Assembly (NCBI RefSeq): GCF_027105095.1
Contig: NZ_CP114278.1
Location: forward strand, 1,302,001-1,366,000
Direction: 5' to 3'
Length of the DNA stretch: 64,000 nt
Source: Brevundimonas vesicularis
GTDB lineage: Bacteria; Pseudomonadota; Alphaproteobacteria; Caulobacterales; Caulobacteraceae
Every line of letters begins with the position of its first letter. Position 1 is the first letter of the stretch. The notes beneath the pieces were generated by a model. It was not told the DNA's origin. It worked only from the letters and a program-made list of their open reading frames with translations, and searched no databases. The translations under genes and the position numbers were made by a program. Positions 1 to 9,355 of this stretch are shown here, piece after piece.

Positions 1-627
1 ATGATAGTTGCCGCTGCCCTTGCGCGCGCCCGCCAGCGTGCCGTCCGCCAGCGCCGGTTCGTAGGTCAGGCCGACATGGCCGCGCGCGCCCAGTTCGGCC
101 AGCAGCGGAGCGGACGCCGGCGAGCCGATCTCTTCGTCAGGGCTCAGCAGCACGGTCCAGCCGACGCCGTGTCTGTCAGGATGGGTCTCGAACGCCTCCA
201 GCGCGGCCAGAAGCACGCTGATCCCGCCCTTCATGTCGGCGACGCCCGGCCCGTTCAGGGCGCCGTCGGCCCGCGTGGTCACGGTCTGGAACCGGCTGTC
301 GGCGGGGAAGACGGTGTCATAGTGGCCGGTCAGCACGACCCGGATCGGCGCATCCGGCCGGGCGGTGATCTTCAGCGCGTCGGCATGGGCCTCGGTCCGC
401 ACCGATCCGTCGTCGGCGACGGTGGTCGAACCCTGTGTCGGGAGGCGTTCGACACGGGCGGGCAGGGCGCCCGCCGCCGCTTCCAGCGCATCCAGCACAG
501 CATTCAGTCCGGCGGCGTTGCGGCTGCCCGAGTTGATGTTCGCCCAGTCAATGGTACGGCCGATGATCGTCTCGCGTCGCGCGGCGACGTGGTCGAGGAC
601 GGCCTGGTCCGAGGTCAGAATCCGCAT
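1..627 (-). CDS. M20 family metallopeptidase (3' end outside window)
   Basis: Reading leftward from the ATG at 627 gives 209 codons with no stop before the window edge, so the C-terminus is missing. The N-terminal catalytic domain shows the M20 zinc signatures in order: GHYDTVFP (H-x-D), NGPGVADMKGG (the bridging Asp) and SPDEEIGS (the Glu-Glu pair). These proteins hydrolyse amide bonds of acylated amino acids or small peptides (acetylornithine deacetylase, carboxypeptidase G2 and relatives). The substrate cannot be told from this part. The long open frame on the plus strand here is a shadow. Confidence 0.85.
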   Translation of the reverse strand, partial: MRILTSDQAVLDHVAARRETIIGRTIDWANINSGSRNAAGLNAVLDALEAAAGALPARVERLPTQGSTTVADDGSVRTEAHADALKITARPDAPIRVVLTGHYDTVFPADSRFQTVTTRADGALNGPGVADMKGGISVLLAALEAFETHPDRHGVGWTVLLSPDEEIGSPASAPLLAELGARGHVGLTYEPALADGTLAGARKGSGNYH

Positions 628-722
628 CGGCCGGACCCTAGACGCCTCGACCTGAAAGGTGAAGGTCGGGGCCTGTAAGTCGTCGCCGATCACCGCTAGG
701 CTCCGCTCGAAACGAGGGCCCT

Positions 723-1265
723 ATGACACGCAAAACGATCGACCTCTGGCTCCGCGCCATGAACCCGCTGAAGCTGCCGCGCGGCATGGCCGAGGCGCAG
801 CGTTCGGCGCGGTCGATGGTGATCGGCCTGGTCATCGCCCTGATCGTCGGCCTGATCCCGACCTGGTGGATGTTTACCTCGGGCTGGTTCGAGACGGCGA
901 TGAGCGCGGAGTACGCCAAGATGGGTCTGTCGGCGGATCAGCTGGCCATGCAGCAGGAGATGATGAAGGTCATGTGGCCCTTCGCTATCGCCTCGGGCGC
1001 GATCTTCTCCGTGTTGTTCTATGGCGTCGTGGCGGTGGTGCAGTGGCGCATGATGACGCGCGCCATCCCGATCATCATGCTGGCGCTGATCGCCTACAGC
1101 GTGGTGGCCAATCTGGGGATGCGGCTGCTGGGGACCCTGCCGTCGCCGGACCTTCCGCTGTGGATCAACCTGACGACCTGGCCCGCCATGATCGTGTCGG
1201 GCGTGATCTATGTCGCGTCGCTGCAGGGCGCCATGTTGCTGCATCGCCTGAAGCAGGAAGCGTGA
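723..1265 (+). CDS. Small integral membrane protein of unknown function
   Basis: The product has 180 residues with about four hydrophobic segments (roughly residues 35-55, 83-108, 112-135 and 150-170) and a short cytoplasmic N-terminus. The layout resembles Yip1-like membrane proteins, but no diagnostic motif is seen. Its TGA overlaps the ATG of the arsC-like gene (TGATG), so the two are probably translated together. No function is assigned. Confidence 0.7.
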   Translation: MTRKTIDLWLRAMNPLKLPRGMAEAQRSARSMVIGLVIALIVGLIPTWWMFTSGWFETAMSAEYAKMGLSADQLAMQQEMMKVMWPFAIASGAIFSVLFYGVVAVVQWRMMTRAIPIIMLALIAYSVVANLGMRLLGTLPSPDLPLWINLTTWPAMIVSGVIYVASLQGAMLLHRLKQEA

Positions 1266-1606
1266 TGTCGGTCGTCCTCTACCACAATCCGAAATGCAGC
1301 ACGTCGCGCAACGCCCTCGCCCTGCTGCGCGAGCAGGGCGTCGAGCCGACGGTCGTCGAATATCTGAAGACCGGACGGGACCGCGAGACGCTGCAGCGAT
1401 TGGCATCCAGAACCGGCCTCGGTTTGTCGGGCCTTCTGCGCAGGAAGGAAGCCGACGCCAAGGCGCTGCTGGACGTCGGCGCAGATGACGAAGCCATACT
1501 GGCTGCAGCGATCGCTCAGCCGATTCTGATCGAACGTCCGATCGTCGAGACCGACAAGGGCGCCGTCATCGGCCGCCCCGTGGAGCGGGTGCTGGAGGTT
1601 CTCTAG
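1265..1606 (+). CDS. arsC: ArsC-type (glutaredoxin-dependent) arsenate reductase family protein
   Basis: The product has 113 residues, the usual length for the ArsC/Spx/YffB thioredoxin-fold family. The active-site Cys is residue 11, in NPKCSTSRNAL, and the C-terminal half carries the family stretch ILIERPIVETDKG with the Arg that binds oxyanion. Known members reduce arsenate to arsenite with glutathione and glutaredoxin, though many chromosomal copies are of uncertain role. It overlaps the preceding membrane-protein gene and has no arsenic genes beside it. The arsenic remnants elsewhere in the window are 38 kb away. Confidence 0.85.
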   Translation: MSVVLYHNPKCSTSRNALALLREQGVEPTVVEYLKTGRDRETLQRLASRTGLGLSGLLRRKEADAKALLDVGADDEAILAAAIAQPILIERPIVETDKGAVIGRPVERVLEVL

Positions 1607-1619
1607 CGACCGATCCGAT

Positions 1620-1647
1620 GGGGCGGCCTAGCGGTTGCGGCCGCCCC
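1620..1647. terminator. Hairpin between convergent arsC and tamB
   Basis: A perfect 9-bp stem (GGGGCGGCC, 10-nt loop, GGCCGCCCC) sits between the end of the arsC-like gene and the end of tamB and includes part of the tamB stop codon. There is no T-run on either side. It could act as a bidirectional terminator, but this is inferred from structure and position only. Confidence 0.45.
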
Positions 1648-4600
1648 GGTTTGGACGACGATCGCCCGCCTCGCGGCTTTCGTGACGCCAGCGGATCGAC
1701 AGGCTGGTCTGGCCCTGGCCGCCGAACTGCGACGCGATGGCGACGTTGCGCCGAGGCTGCCACTCGACCTTGACCGCCGCACCGTTCTGACCGCCGCCGA
1801 TGACCTCCAGATAGACGTCGTCGGTGATGTAGCGACCGCCCGCAACCGTGACCGCAGACGCGTCGCCGCCGAACGACAGCCGGTCCAGACCGGCCAGTTC
1901 GCGCAGGTTGCCGATCACATCGAACCCGCCGCCGCCCGCCAGGGCTGCGACCCCGGCCGCCAGCTGCGCCGCCTCGAAGGCCGACAGCTGCGACGCGGAC
2001 CGACCGAACAGCACCTGCGACAGGATTTCGTCCTGGGGCAGGGACGGGGTGGAGGTCAGGGCGATCTTGGGTTCGGCGGCCGTTCCGGTGACGTTGATCG
2101 AGGCCGTCAGGGCCGCGTCCTCTCGCGTCGCCGCCAGGTTCAGACGGATTTGCTTGGGATCGGTCGACAGGGTGACACGTCCGGTGTCGTCGAACACGAA
2201 CCGCTTGCCCGCGAACTCATAATCGCCGCGCACCACATTGGCCGTGCCGGTCAGTTGCGGCTGGGCGATCGTGCCGCGCACCCGGGCGTTCACGTCCAGA
2301 ATCACGTTCAGGCCGCGCCCGTTGACCCGCACCTTGCCGCCGCTGGACCGCAGGACGATGTCCATGCCGATCTGCGGGCCGCGCGCCTTCTGCTCGGTCT
2401 CCTCCGGATCGCCGCCCGGACGATTGATCTCGACCACGTCCATCGAGACGATGCCGGTCGCGCCGGGCAGTTCCGGTTCGATCTTGGCCTCGTCGATGTC
2501 GATCCGGCCGCCCAGCTGAATATTGCCGTCGGCGCCGCGAACGATGGTGATCGGTCCCGAGGCGCGCGCCTCGGCGATATCGTTGTCGATGACCCGGAAG
2601 CGGTTCAGCATCAGTTGCGCGTTCGATCCCGATCCTTGGCGCAGGCCTATGCGGCCTTGGCCTGACACGGTGCCGCCCTTGCCATCGTTGGCCGTGAAGG
2701 TTTCGATCTGGGCGGCGGTGTCGTCGAACCGGGTCCGCAGCGTCAGGTCGCTGAGCACCAGACCGACCGCGTTCTCACGATAGGAGCCTTGGCTCAGATC
2801 GAACCGGCCGTTCAGGCGCGGCGCGTTCAGCGTCCCGCCGATCGTCGCCTGACCCGCCACCTGACCGGCCAGGCTGCGGTCGCCGCCCAGGAACAGGTCC
2901 CAGATCGGCTGGATTTGCCCGTTGATCGACACCCGGCCCGACATTTCGCGCGTCCGGGCGATGGCGAGGCGCAGCGGCGCGGCCGAGGCCTCGACCGGCA
3001 GGACGACATCGGCGGACGCCTGAACCGCGCCCTCGTCGACCGCCGTCGCCTTGATGCTCAGCCGGTCGCCCGCCAAGGTGGCGTCCACGCGTCCGTCGAC
3101 GGCCAGGCCGCGCGGCGCATCGATGCTGCGCACGTTCTGAAGCGAGATATTGGCCGTGCCCGACAGGTCGCTGCCGGCGCCGCGCAGGGCGACCTGACCC
3201 GTCACGCTGCCGCGCAGTTCGGGCGAGATAGAGCCCAGATCGACCCGCGTCAGGTCGGCCTGGACCGCGGCGCCGCGTGCATCCTGTCGCAAGTCGGCCA
3301 GCAGCACGCCGCCGCCCACGCCCAGATCCAGATGCGCCGTGCGGGTGGCCCCGTTCAGAGTGATCGAGGCCGGGCTGCGGGTCGTGAAGGCCACCTCGCG
3401 CACCCGGCCGCCGCCGCGCAACGTCAGACCGTGCGTCGTGTTCTGACGCGAATAGACGCCCGTGCCGTTGAACTGGGCCGGGTTGGGGCCGCCCACGTCC
3501 AGCGCCAGGGTGAAGGGCAGGTTGTTCAGCGTGCCGCGCCCGTCAAGATCCAGATTGCGAATGATCCAGCTCTGACCCGCCAGCCGGACATTGCGGCCGC
3601 TGATGTCCAGAATGGCGCTGTCCGATCCGCCGCCGTCGGTCAGCCGCACCCGTCCGTTGGCTTCGCCCGAAGCCAGGAAGGCCCCGGCCCGCGCCGAGAA
3701 GGTCAGGTCCGCGCTGGAGGGAATGCTGTCGGACAGGGCGATGGCGCCTCTGGCCGTCACGCCGCCGGCGTCCACGTCCAGGTCGCTCAATCGGATGCGC
3801 TTGCCGCCCAGGAAGAAGTTGCCCGAGGCGCGCGCCGGACCATAGTTCGAGCCGCTGATCACCGAAATCCGGCCGTCCGACGCATCCGCGCCCTTGCGGA
3901 AGCTCAGCGTCAGGTCGGCGTTGTTCAGCGTCAGGGCGCCGGCCGTGACCTGCTGGAAGCCGGCGGTCAGATCGACGCGCGGCTGCGCCAGAGTGCCGGT
4001 CAGGGCACCGCGTCCGTTCATGTCGCCGCCGATCTCGACCGGCCCGGCCGCGAACGGGCCGCGCGCGTTCCAGTCCAGCGCCAGCCTCAGCTTGCCGGCG
4101 GTTTCGATGATGCCCTTGGCCCCAGCGCGACCGGCCGCGCCGGTCAGTTCGCCGCGCTCGACCTCAATGCGTCCGCCGTTCAGCTTGCCGGCCAGCTGCA
4201 GGCGCGGGGTTTTGCCGAGCAGGCGATCCAGTTCGTCCAGACCGACAGTCAGATTGCGGCCCCGTCCGTCGATGTTCAGCACCCACGGCGCGCCGGCCCG
4301 CGCCGACGAGGCCCGGATCGGGCCGCCGAAGGCGCCGCGCGCGTCGGGCAGCACCCGCCTGGCGTCGGTCAGTTGCGCCTCGCCGCGGAAGTTCATCCCG
4401 CCCAGCAGGTTGCGCGAGCCCGAGCCGTTCAGCGTCAGGCCCTGGCCCTGCAAATCGACCTTGGTCAGCAGGATCGCGCCGTCCTTCATCCGCGCCGCCT
4501 TCATCTGCACGCGCGGGGCCGGCCCCAAGAGGCCGCCGATGATGCCTTCGCCTGATCCGCCGTTCGCGCGAATGTCGCCGTCGATATCAATCCGGCCGTT

Positions 4601-5863
4601 CTTGACCGCGACATTCAGCGGTCCGGCGATGCGCGTGGCGCGATAGCTGGCGACATTGGCGTTTAATAGGGTGACCTGGCCGTCCAGCGTCCAGGTCTGG
4701 GCGTCGCCCTTGAACAGGCCGGAATAGGCCGCTGGTCCCGCCACATCGGACCCGACAAGCCGGCTCAGCGAGGCCGTCTGAATATTGAGGCTGATTCCGT
4801 CGGGCGAACTGCGGTCGGAGTTGCGGATCAGGCCGCGCGCCTCTGACTGGACGTTGTCGGAAATCAGTTTCCACGCCACACCCTGGCTGGCCTTGTCCGG
4901 CGTCGGGACCATGGCGAAGCCGAACCGCGCCGTGCGGCCGATCTTGGTGACGAAGGGCGCCAGAAGGTCCGAGTTGCTGAAGTCGGCGTAGCCCGCGACG
5001 CGCGAGCCCTTGTCGCCGAAATGGCCCTGGACAATCAGGGGGACGAACTGCCCCGTCTGGACCCGCGCATTGACCACATCGGCGTTCAGAACCGCGACCG
5101 CCGAGAAGGGCTGATCCGGCGAATAGCCCAGCGCCCCGGCCAGCGGCCCGCCCTGGGCCTCATTGGCGCGAAGGTTCAGGCGCGTGTCTTCCAGCTTGCC
5201 GCCGAAAGTCGCCGCCAGACGCAGGAAATCGCCCGGTCGGTTCAGGCTGTCGGCGTTGACCGTCGCGCTCTTGGCGCCGGCGCGCGGCAGGCTTGCGTTC
5301 CCCGACAGGCTCCAGCGGCCGTATTCCTTGGAAAAGCCTTCCATCAGTTCGATGTTGGCCGCGAACTTGTCGATGCGGACCGAGATCGGCTGCGGGCTGG
5401 GCGGCTCGCCAGTAGGCGGGTCGATTATGGGGCGGCGCAGGACGCGGATGGTCTCGGCCTTGATGTCGTTCGCATGGAAGCTGCGGCTCAGCAGGGCCAC
5501 ATAGGACCAGTCCATGCTGAGGTTGTTCGCCTCCAGCCAGACCCCATGGCTGTCGGCCAGGGTGATGCGGTCGATGGTGAAATCGCTGAGCAGATCGCCC
5601 TTCAGCCCATAGACCTTCAGCCGGCCGTAACGGCTGATTTTTAGGTCCTGAAGTCGTTGCAGCACCATGTCGCGACCGCCATCCGAGGCGATGTAGTAAC
5701 GCCCTCCGACCAGGGCGGCGGCGATCAGCACCAGCAGCCCGGCCACCACCACGCCAACGCCCAGGGCGATGCGTCTGATCAGCCCGCGACGCGGCTTTGC
5801 GGGCCGCGTCGCCTTGGGGGGCGTCCTTTCTTCAGGCGTGGATTCGGGCGGTGTATCGGTCAA
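1628..5863 (-). CDS. tamB: TamB (translocation and assembly module inner-membrane subunit)
   Basis: The product has 1411 residues: a basic, proline-rich cytoplasmic N-terminus, one membrane anchor at about residues 31-54, a very long stretch of repetitive beta-rich sequence, and a C-terminal TamB (DUF490) domain over roughly the last 350 residues. TamB spans the periplasm as a hydrophobic groove. It works with TamA in outer-membrane protein assembly and, in other bacteria, in phospholipid transport to the outer membrane. Its ATG overlaps the tamA stop by 4 nt, so the pair is an operon in the order tamA-tamB. Large open frames on the opposite strand (for example 2789-4555) are GC-driven shadows. 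Confidence 0.93.
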   Translation of the reverse strand: MTDTPPESTPEERTPPKATRPAKPRRGLIRRIALGVGVVVAGLLVLIAAALVGGRYYIASDGGRDMVLQRLQDLKISRYGRLKVYGLKGDLLSDFTIDRITLADSHGVWLEANNLSMDWSYVALLSRSFHANDIKAETIRVLRRPIIDPPTGEPPSPQPISVRIDKFAANIELMEGFSKEYGRWSLSGNASLPRAGAKSATVNADSLNRPGDFLRLAATFGGKLEDTRLNLRANEAQGGPLAGALGYSPDQPFSAVAVLNADVVNARVQTGQFVPLIVQGHFGDKGSRVAGYADFSNSDLLAPFVTKIGRTARFGFAMVPTPDKASQGVAWKLISDNVQSEARGLIRNSDRSSPDGISLNIQTASLSRLVGSDVAGPAAYSGLFKGDAQTWTLDGQVTLLNANVASYRATRIAGPLNVAVKNGRIDIDGDIRANGGSGEGIIGGLLGPAPRVQMKAARMKDGAILLTKVDLQGQGLTLNGSGSRNLLGGMNFRGEAQLTDARRVLPDARGAFGGPIRASSARAGAPWVLNIDGRGRNLTVGLDELDRLLGKTPRLQLAGKLNGGRIEVERGELTGAAGRAGAKGIIETAGKLRLALDWNARGPFAAGPVEIGGDMNGRGALTGTLAQPRVDLTAGFQQVTAGALTLNNADLTLSFRKGADASDGRISVISGSNYGPARASGNFFLGGKRIRLSDLDVDAGGVTARGAIALSDSIPSSADLTFSARAGAFLASGEANGRVRLTDGGGSDSAILDISGRNVRLAGQSWIIRNLDLDGRGTLNNLPFTLALDVGGPNPAQFNGTGVYSRQNTTHGLTLRGGGRVREVAFTTRSPASITLNGATRTAHLDLGVGGGVLLADLRQDARGAAVQADLTRVDLGSISPELRGSVTGQVALRGAGSDLSGTANISLQNVRSIDAPRGLAVDGRVDATLAGDRLSIKATAVDEGAVQASADVVLPVEASAAPLRLAIARTREMSGRVSINGQIQPIWDLFLGGDRSLAGQVAGQATIGGTLNAPRLNGRFDLSQGSYRENAVGLVLSDLTLRTRFDDTAAQIETFTANDGKGGTVSGQGRIGLRQGSGSNAQLMLNRFRVIDNDIAEARASGPITIVRGADGNIQLGGRIDIDEAKIEPELPGATGIVSMDVVEINRPGGDPEETEQKARGPQIGMDIVLRSSGGKVRVNGRGLNVILDVNARVRGTIAQPQLTGTANVVRGDYEFAGKRFVFDDTGRVTLSTDPKQIRLNLAATREDAALTASINVTGTAAEPKIALTSTPSLPQDEILSQVLFGRSASQLSAFEAAQLAAGVAALAGGGGFDVIGNLRELAGLDRLSFGGDASAVTVAGGRYITDDVYLEVIGGGQNGAAVKVEWQPRRNVAIASQFGGQGQTSLSIRWRHESREAGDRRPNRGGRNR

Positions 5864-7650
5864 AACGCCTGCCCGATGCTGATGTAGATCTGGAAGGCGG
5901 AGTCGCCCTCGCGCTTGTTGAGCGGCATGGCGACATCCGCCCGGATCGGCCCGAACGGCAGCATGTAGCGCACGCCCACGCCCGCGCCGTAGCGCATATT
6001 GGTCAGGTTGGGCGTCTCCTGGAAACCAACGGAGCCCGCGTCGACGAAGGCCACGGCCTGGAAGCTCTGACCGATTGACTGGCGCACTTCGAACGAGGTC
6101 TCGAACAGCGACAGGCCCCCGCGCGGCGTGCCGTCCGGCAGTTGCGGATTGACGCCCTGATAGGAATAGCCCCGCACCGAACCGCCGCCGCCGGAGTAGA
6201 ATAGACGATCCGCCGGCACGTTCAGCTCGCTGCCGCCGACGATGGAGCCGATCTTCATCCGTCCGGCCAGAATGGTGCGATCACCCGCGACGGGGAAATA
6301 GGCGGTGCCCTGCGTCTCGGTGCGCAGGAACAGGATGTTGCTCTCGCCGGTCACCGCCGTCGGCTGAACCGCCAGATTGACGCGCCAGCCCTTGGTCGGG
6401 TTCAGCGGATCGTTTGAGCGGTCGATGTAGGCGCTGGTCCGTGCGGTGATGATCGCCAGATCGCGGTCAAAGGTCACGCGTTGCGGGGGCAGGGTGCTGA
6501 AATCGTAGCGGGTCTCGCTATAGCGCCCGGCGTCCAGACCGATTCCGTAGTTGAAATAGGAGGTCTTGCCGATCCGCTGTTGCAGGTCGGCGTACAGAAC
6601 CACGGCGGTGCGCAGATAGGCGTCGGTGTCTTCGTTGACCACCGCCGCGCCCAGTTTGAGCGTCCGGCCGGGCCGACGCCAGTGGGGCAGTGACAGGTCG
6701 GCGCCGATCCGACTGTCGATGTCGGCCAGCCGAGCCTCTAGCCTCAGGGTGTCGGCGCGGCCGAAGCGGTTGTAGTGCGTCTGGATCACATCCACGCCCG
6801 CGCCCTCCGCCGTCGACCAGGTGGCGCCGGCCTCCAGCACGCGACGCGGCCGGTCCTGCAGACTGACCACGACGGGGCGATGACCGTCGGCGGTGATCTG
6901 GTCCAGCGGCGATAGCGCGACGCTGACGCCGTCATAGACCCCAGTGTCCAGCAGCCGACGTTCCAGTTCCGCGACCATTTCCGGGTCGTAGCGATCGCCC
7001 TCGTTCCACGGCGCCAGGCCCGCGACCCAGGCTGGATTGGTGCGGCCCTGGCTGGTCAAGCGCACGCCGTCCAGACGCACCAGCGCGCCGGAGGCGATGC
7101 GATACTCCGGGGCGACGGTGAAGGCCGCGTGATCGACCACGACACGACGAGGATTGGCCTTGGCGTCGGCATAGCCGTCACGCACCAACGCCGCCACGGC
7201 CCGACCTTCGCCCGATATGACGTCTGCCGCCCGCCCCGGATCGCCGGCCTTCAGCGCGATCGCAGTCTTCGCCTTGTCCGCCGCCTGGACCTCCGGCGCG
7301 GGACCGGCCCACTGGATCGTCGGATCGGTCAGCAGGAAACGGCGCCCCGGTTCGACCGAGACCACCGCGATCGGCGTCTCCTCGCCCTCGACGATGTCTT
7401 CGACGACCGGTTGATAGTAGCCTTCGGACCGCAGCAGGGCGGTCGCCGAGGTCACGGCGCTCTCGGCGCGACGACGGGCCTCGAAGCGGCTGGCCGGCGC
7501 GCCGTCAACCTCGCCCACGGCCCGCTCCAGCGCCCGCCGCAGATCGCCGTCCATGTCGCCCCGGATTTGCGCGCGGGGATCCGCCGCTGCTGCATGGGCG
7601 CAGGCCGAAAACGCCGCGAGGGCGACCAGCAGGGAAGGCCTGAACGTCAA
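5860..7650 (-). CDS. tamA: TamA-like BamA/Omp85 outer-membrane protein
   Basis: The product has 596 residues with a signal peptide (about 1-22), POTRA-type domains up to about residue 265 and a C-terminal 16-strand barrel. The barrel carries the Omp85 signature GGGGSVRGYSYQG (the VRGY lid-lock motif) and ends in Phe, as outer-membrane barrels do. TamA inserts or assembles outer-membrane proteins together with TamB, which is encoded immediately downstream with a 4-nt overlap. Length and order match the family. Confidence 0.93.
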   Translation of the reverse strand: MTFRPSLLVALAAFSACAHAAAADPRAQIRGDMDGDLRRALERAVGEVDGAPASRFEARRRAESAVTSATALLRSEGYYQPVVEDIVEGEETPIAVVSVEPGRRFLLTDPTIQWAGPAPEVQAADKAKTAIALKAGDPGRAADVISGEGRAVAALVRDGYADAKANPRRVVVDHAAFTVAPEYRIASGALVRLDGVRLTSQGRTNPAWVAGLAPWNEGDRYDPEMVAELERRLLDTGVYDGVSVALSPLDQITADGHRPVVVSLQDRPRRVLEAGATWSTAEGAGVDVIQTHYNRFGRADTLRLEARLADIDSRIGADLSLPHWRRPGRTLKLGAAVVNEDTDAYLRTAVVLYADLQQRIGKTSYFNYGIGLDAGRYSETRYDFSTLPPQRVTFDRDLAIITARTSAYIDRSNDPLNPTKGWRVNLAVQPTAVTGESNILFLRTETQGTAYFPVAGDRTILAGRMKIGSIVGGSELNVPADRLFYSGGGGSVRGYSYQGVNPQLPDGTPRGGLSLFETSFEVRQSIGQSFQAVAFVDAGSVGFQETPNLTNMRYGAGVGVRYMLPFGPIRADVAMPLNKREGDSAFQIYISIGQAF

Positions 7651-7694
7651 ACTCGATCTTTCGTCAAAAGGACGCCCCCCGGCATACCTGTTCC

Positions 7695-7961
7695 TCAGTA
7701 GAACAGTGTCTCGCTCTCGGGCTGGACCGACTGTTCCGAGGTGCGTTCCTCAGGCGGAATCGTTGTCGATGGCGGCGGCGTGGGCGTCGGGTCCTGCACC
7801 TCTGGCGCGGGCGGGGGCGTCTCTTCCTTGACCGGCGGGGGCGCCGTCTCGACCGGCATTTCGCGATAGTCGTCGTCCGAGCGTGACGGACGGTCATCGC
7901 AGGCCGAAAGCGCGAGCATGCTCGCAGCGGCGGCGGCCAAAGCAAAAATCGAGCGTGTCAT
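7695..7961 (-). CDS. Small proline-rich lipoprotein, hypothetical
   Basis: The product has 88 residues. A hydrophobic signal sequence ends in a lipobox (LSAC, Cys at residue 20), after which the mature part is acidic and rich in Pro, Glu and Thr, with no recognisable fold. It lies 44 nt upstream of tamA on the same strand and may be co-transcribed with tamA-tamB. It is probably an anchored, disordered envelope peptide; its function is unknown. Confidence 0.6.
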   Translation of the reverse strand: MTRSIFALAAAAASMLALSACDDRPSRSDDDYREMPVETAPPPVKEETPPPAPEVQDPTPTPPPSTTIPPEERTSEQSVQPESETLFY

Positions 7962-8036
7962 GAAAGTCCCCGGGTCTCAGCTGGCGGAAACGCCTGTCGC
8001 GCTAAGCTGTTCCCTTAGCGCCGAAAATTGCGTCGG

Positions 8037-9119
8037 TCATCCGGCGTGATCGGACCATTTTGTGACCATTTGCTCCAAGGTCAGTTCGGACTTGGGAGCG
8101 GGCGCAGCAACGACGCCGTCGAAGCGGGGCGCGGGTTGCGGCAGGCCGCTGTCGAATGTTCCACGCGCCTGATTGTGCGGATGATCCGGCGCCTCGGCCA
8201 GGCTCAGCACGGGCGTGACACAGGCTTCCGTCCCGGCGAAATGGGCGCTCCAGTCGTCGCGGTCTCGGCTTGCGAACAAGGCCGCGAGGCGCGTCTGCAG
8301 GGCTGGCCAGGCGGCGATGTCGTATTGAACCGCCTCGGCCGGATCGATCTTTAGGCCGGCCAGCAGCGCGGCGTAGAATCGCGGTTCCAACGCCGCCACC
8401 GCCACGAACCCGCCGTCGCGACAGGCGTAGCAGCGATAGAAGGGCGCGCCCCCGTCCAGCAGGTTGGATTCGCGCCGGTCGCTCCACAGTCCCCGACCTC
8501 GCAATGCCTGGCACAGACCGCCCAGCAGGGCCGCCCCGTCCGTCATGGCGGCGTCCACCACGCGTCCCTTGCCCGTCGTCCTGGCCTCCACCAGCGCGGC
8601 CAGCACCCCGACCACCAACAGCATGGCCCCGCCGCCATAGTCGCCGACCAGGTTCAACGGCGGGGAGGGCGGACGATCCGCCTCGCCCATGACATGCAGC
8701 ACGCCCGACAGGCCGATGTAGTTCAGATCATGCCCGACCACGTTCGCCAGCGGCCCCGTCTGGCCCCATCCCGTCACGCGCCCAAACACCAGCGCGGGCT
8801 TTCGCGCTTGGACAACGTCAGGACCATAGCCTAGCCGCTCCATGACGCCGGGCCGAAAGCCTTCGATCACCGCGTCGGCCCCATCGATCAGTTGCAGGAT
8901 GCGCTCGCGATCGGCCGGTGATTTCAGATCGACCGGAACCGCCGCTCGTCCCCGGTGCAGGACCTCGCCTCCGACCTCGTCGAACACAGACGGTCCGGCC
9001 GAGACGTCGCGCGTCAGCCGCACCACCTCCGCCCCCAGGTCCGCCAGCATCATTCCGGCGAAGGTGACCGGCCCCAAGCCGTCGAATTCGATGATGCGGA
9101 CGCCATTTAACGGTTTCAT
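8037..9119 (-). CDS. CaiB/BaiF family CoA-transferase (alpha-methylacyl-CoA racemase-like)
   Basis: The product has 360 residues. The N-terminus, MKPLNGVRIIEFDGLGP, and the stretch ADLGAEVVRL are typical of family III CoA-transferases, and the catalytic Asp lies in GRVVDAAMTDGA. Members include alpha-methylacyl-CoA racemase and carnitine, formyl or succinyl CoA-transferases. The opening GVRIIEF-GPVTFAGMMLADLGAEV looks closest to the racemase group. The ATG at 9119 is preferred over a TTG two codons upstream. It stands alone, next to tRNA-Lys on the other strand. Confidence 0.88.
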   Translation of the reverse strand: MKPLNGVRIIEFDGLGPVTFAGMMLADLGAEVVRLTRDVSAGPSVFDEVGGEVLHRGRAAVPVDLKSPADRERILQLIDGADAVIEGFRPGVMERLGYGPDVVQARKPALVFGRVTGWGQTGPLANVVGHDLNYIGLSGVLHVMGEADRPPSPPLNLVGDYGGGAMLLVVGVLAALVEARTTGKGRVVDAAMTDGAALLGGLCQALRGRGLWSDRRESNLLDGGAPFYRCYACRDGGFVAVAALEPRFYAALLAGLKIDPAEAVQYDIAAWPALQTRLAALFASRDRDDWSAHFAGTEACVTPVLSLAEAPDHPHNQARGTFDSGLPQPAPRFDGVVAAPAPKSELTLEQMVTKWSDHAG

Positions 9120-9213
9120 GCCCAATGAGTAGCAGACCGGGTCTTGACCGGAAGGCCGGATTACAACAGAAGGCGCCCTTCGACGGTTCGGGCCAGCCCG
9201 GACGTCGCACGGT

Positions 9214-9290
9214 GCGTCCTTAGCTCAGTTGGTTAGAGCATCTGACTTTTAATCAGAGGGTCCTCGGTTCGAGCCCGAGAGGACGTACCA
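9214..9290 (+). tRNA. tRNA-Lys (anticodon UUU)
   Basis: A complete cloverleaf of 77 nt is seen: acceptor GCGTCCT pairing with AGGACGT (one G-U), D-arm GCTC/GAGC, anticodon stem TCTGA/TCAGA with loop CTTTTAA (anticodon TTT), T-arm CTCGG/CCGAG with loop TTCGAGC, then discriminator A and an encoded CCA. Confidence 0.97.
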
Positions 9291-9295
9291 TTTTT

Positions 9296-9316
9296 CCCTT
9301 GCGGAGTTCGCAAGGG
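9296..9316 (+). terminator. Hairpin after tRNA-Lys
   Basis: Five T directly follow the tRNA CCA, then comes a perfect 8-bp stem (CCCTTGCG, loop GAGTT, CGCAAGGG). It likely ends or processes the tRNA transcript. Confidence 0.5.
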
Positions 9317-9355
9317 CGCCTTTGATCCGCCGTTTGGGCGTGGTCTAAAGTCAGA

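Noticed and set aside
1..678. 225-codon plus-strand frame at the window start
   Set aside because: It is a shadow of the M20 peptidase, whose zinc motifs are all on the minus strand.
2789..4555. 588-codon open frame on the plus strand
   Set aside because: It is fully antisense to tamB, has Arg/Gln/Ala-rich composition without motifs, and arises from the GC-biased codon pattern.
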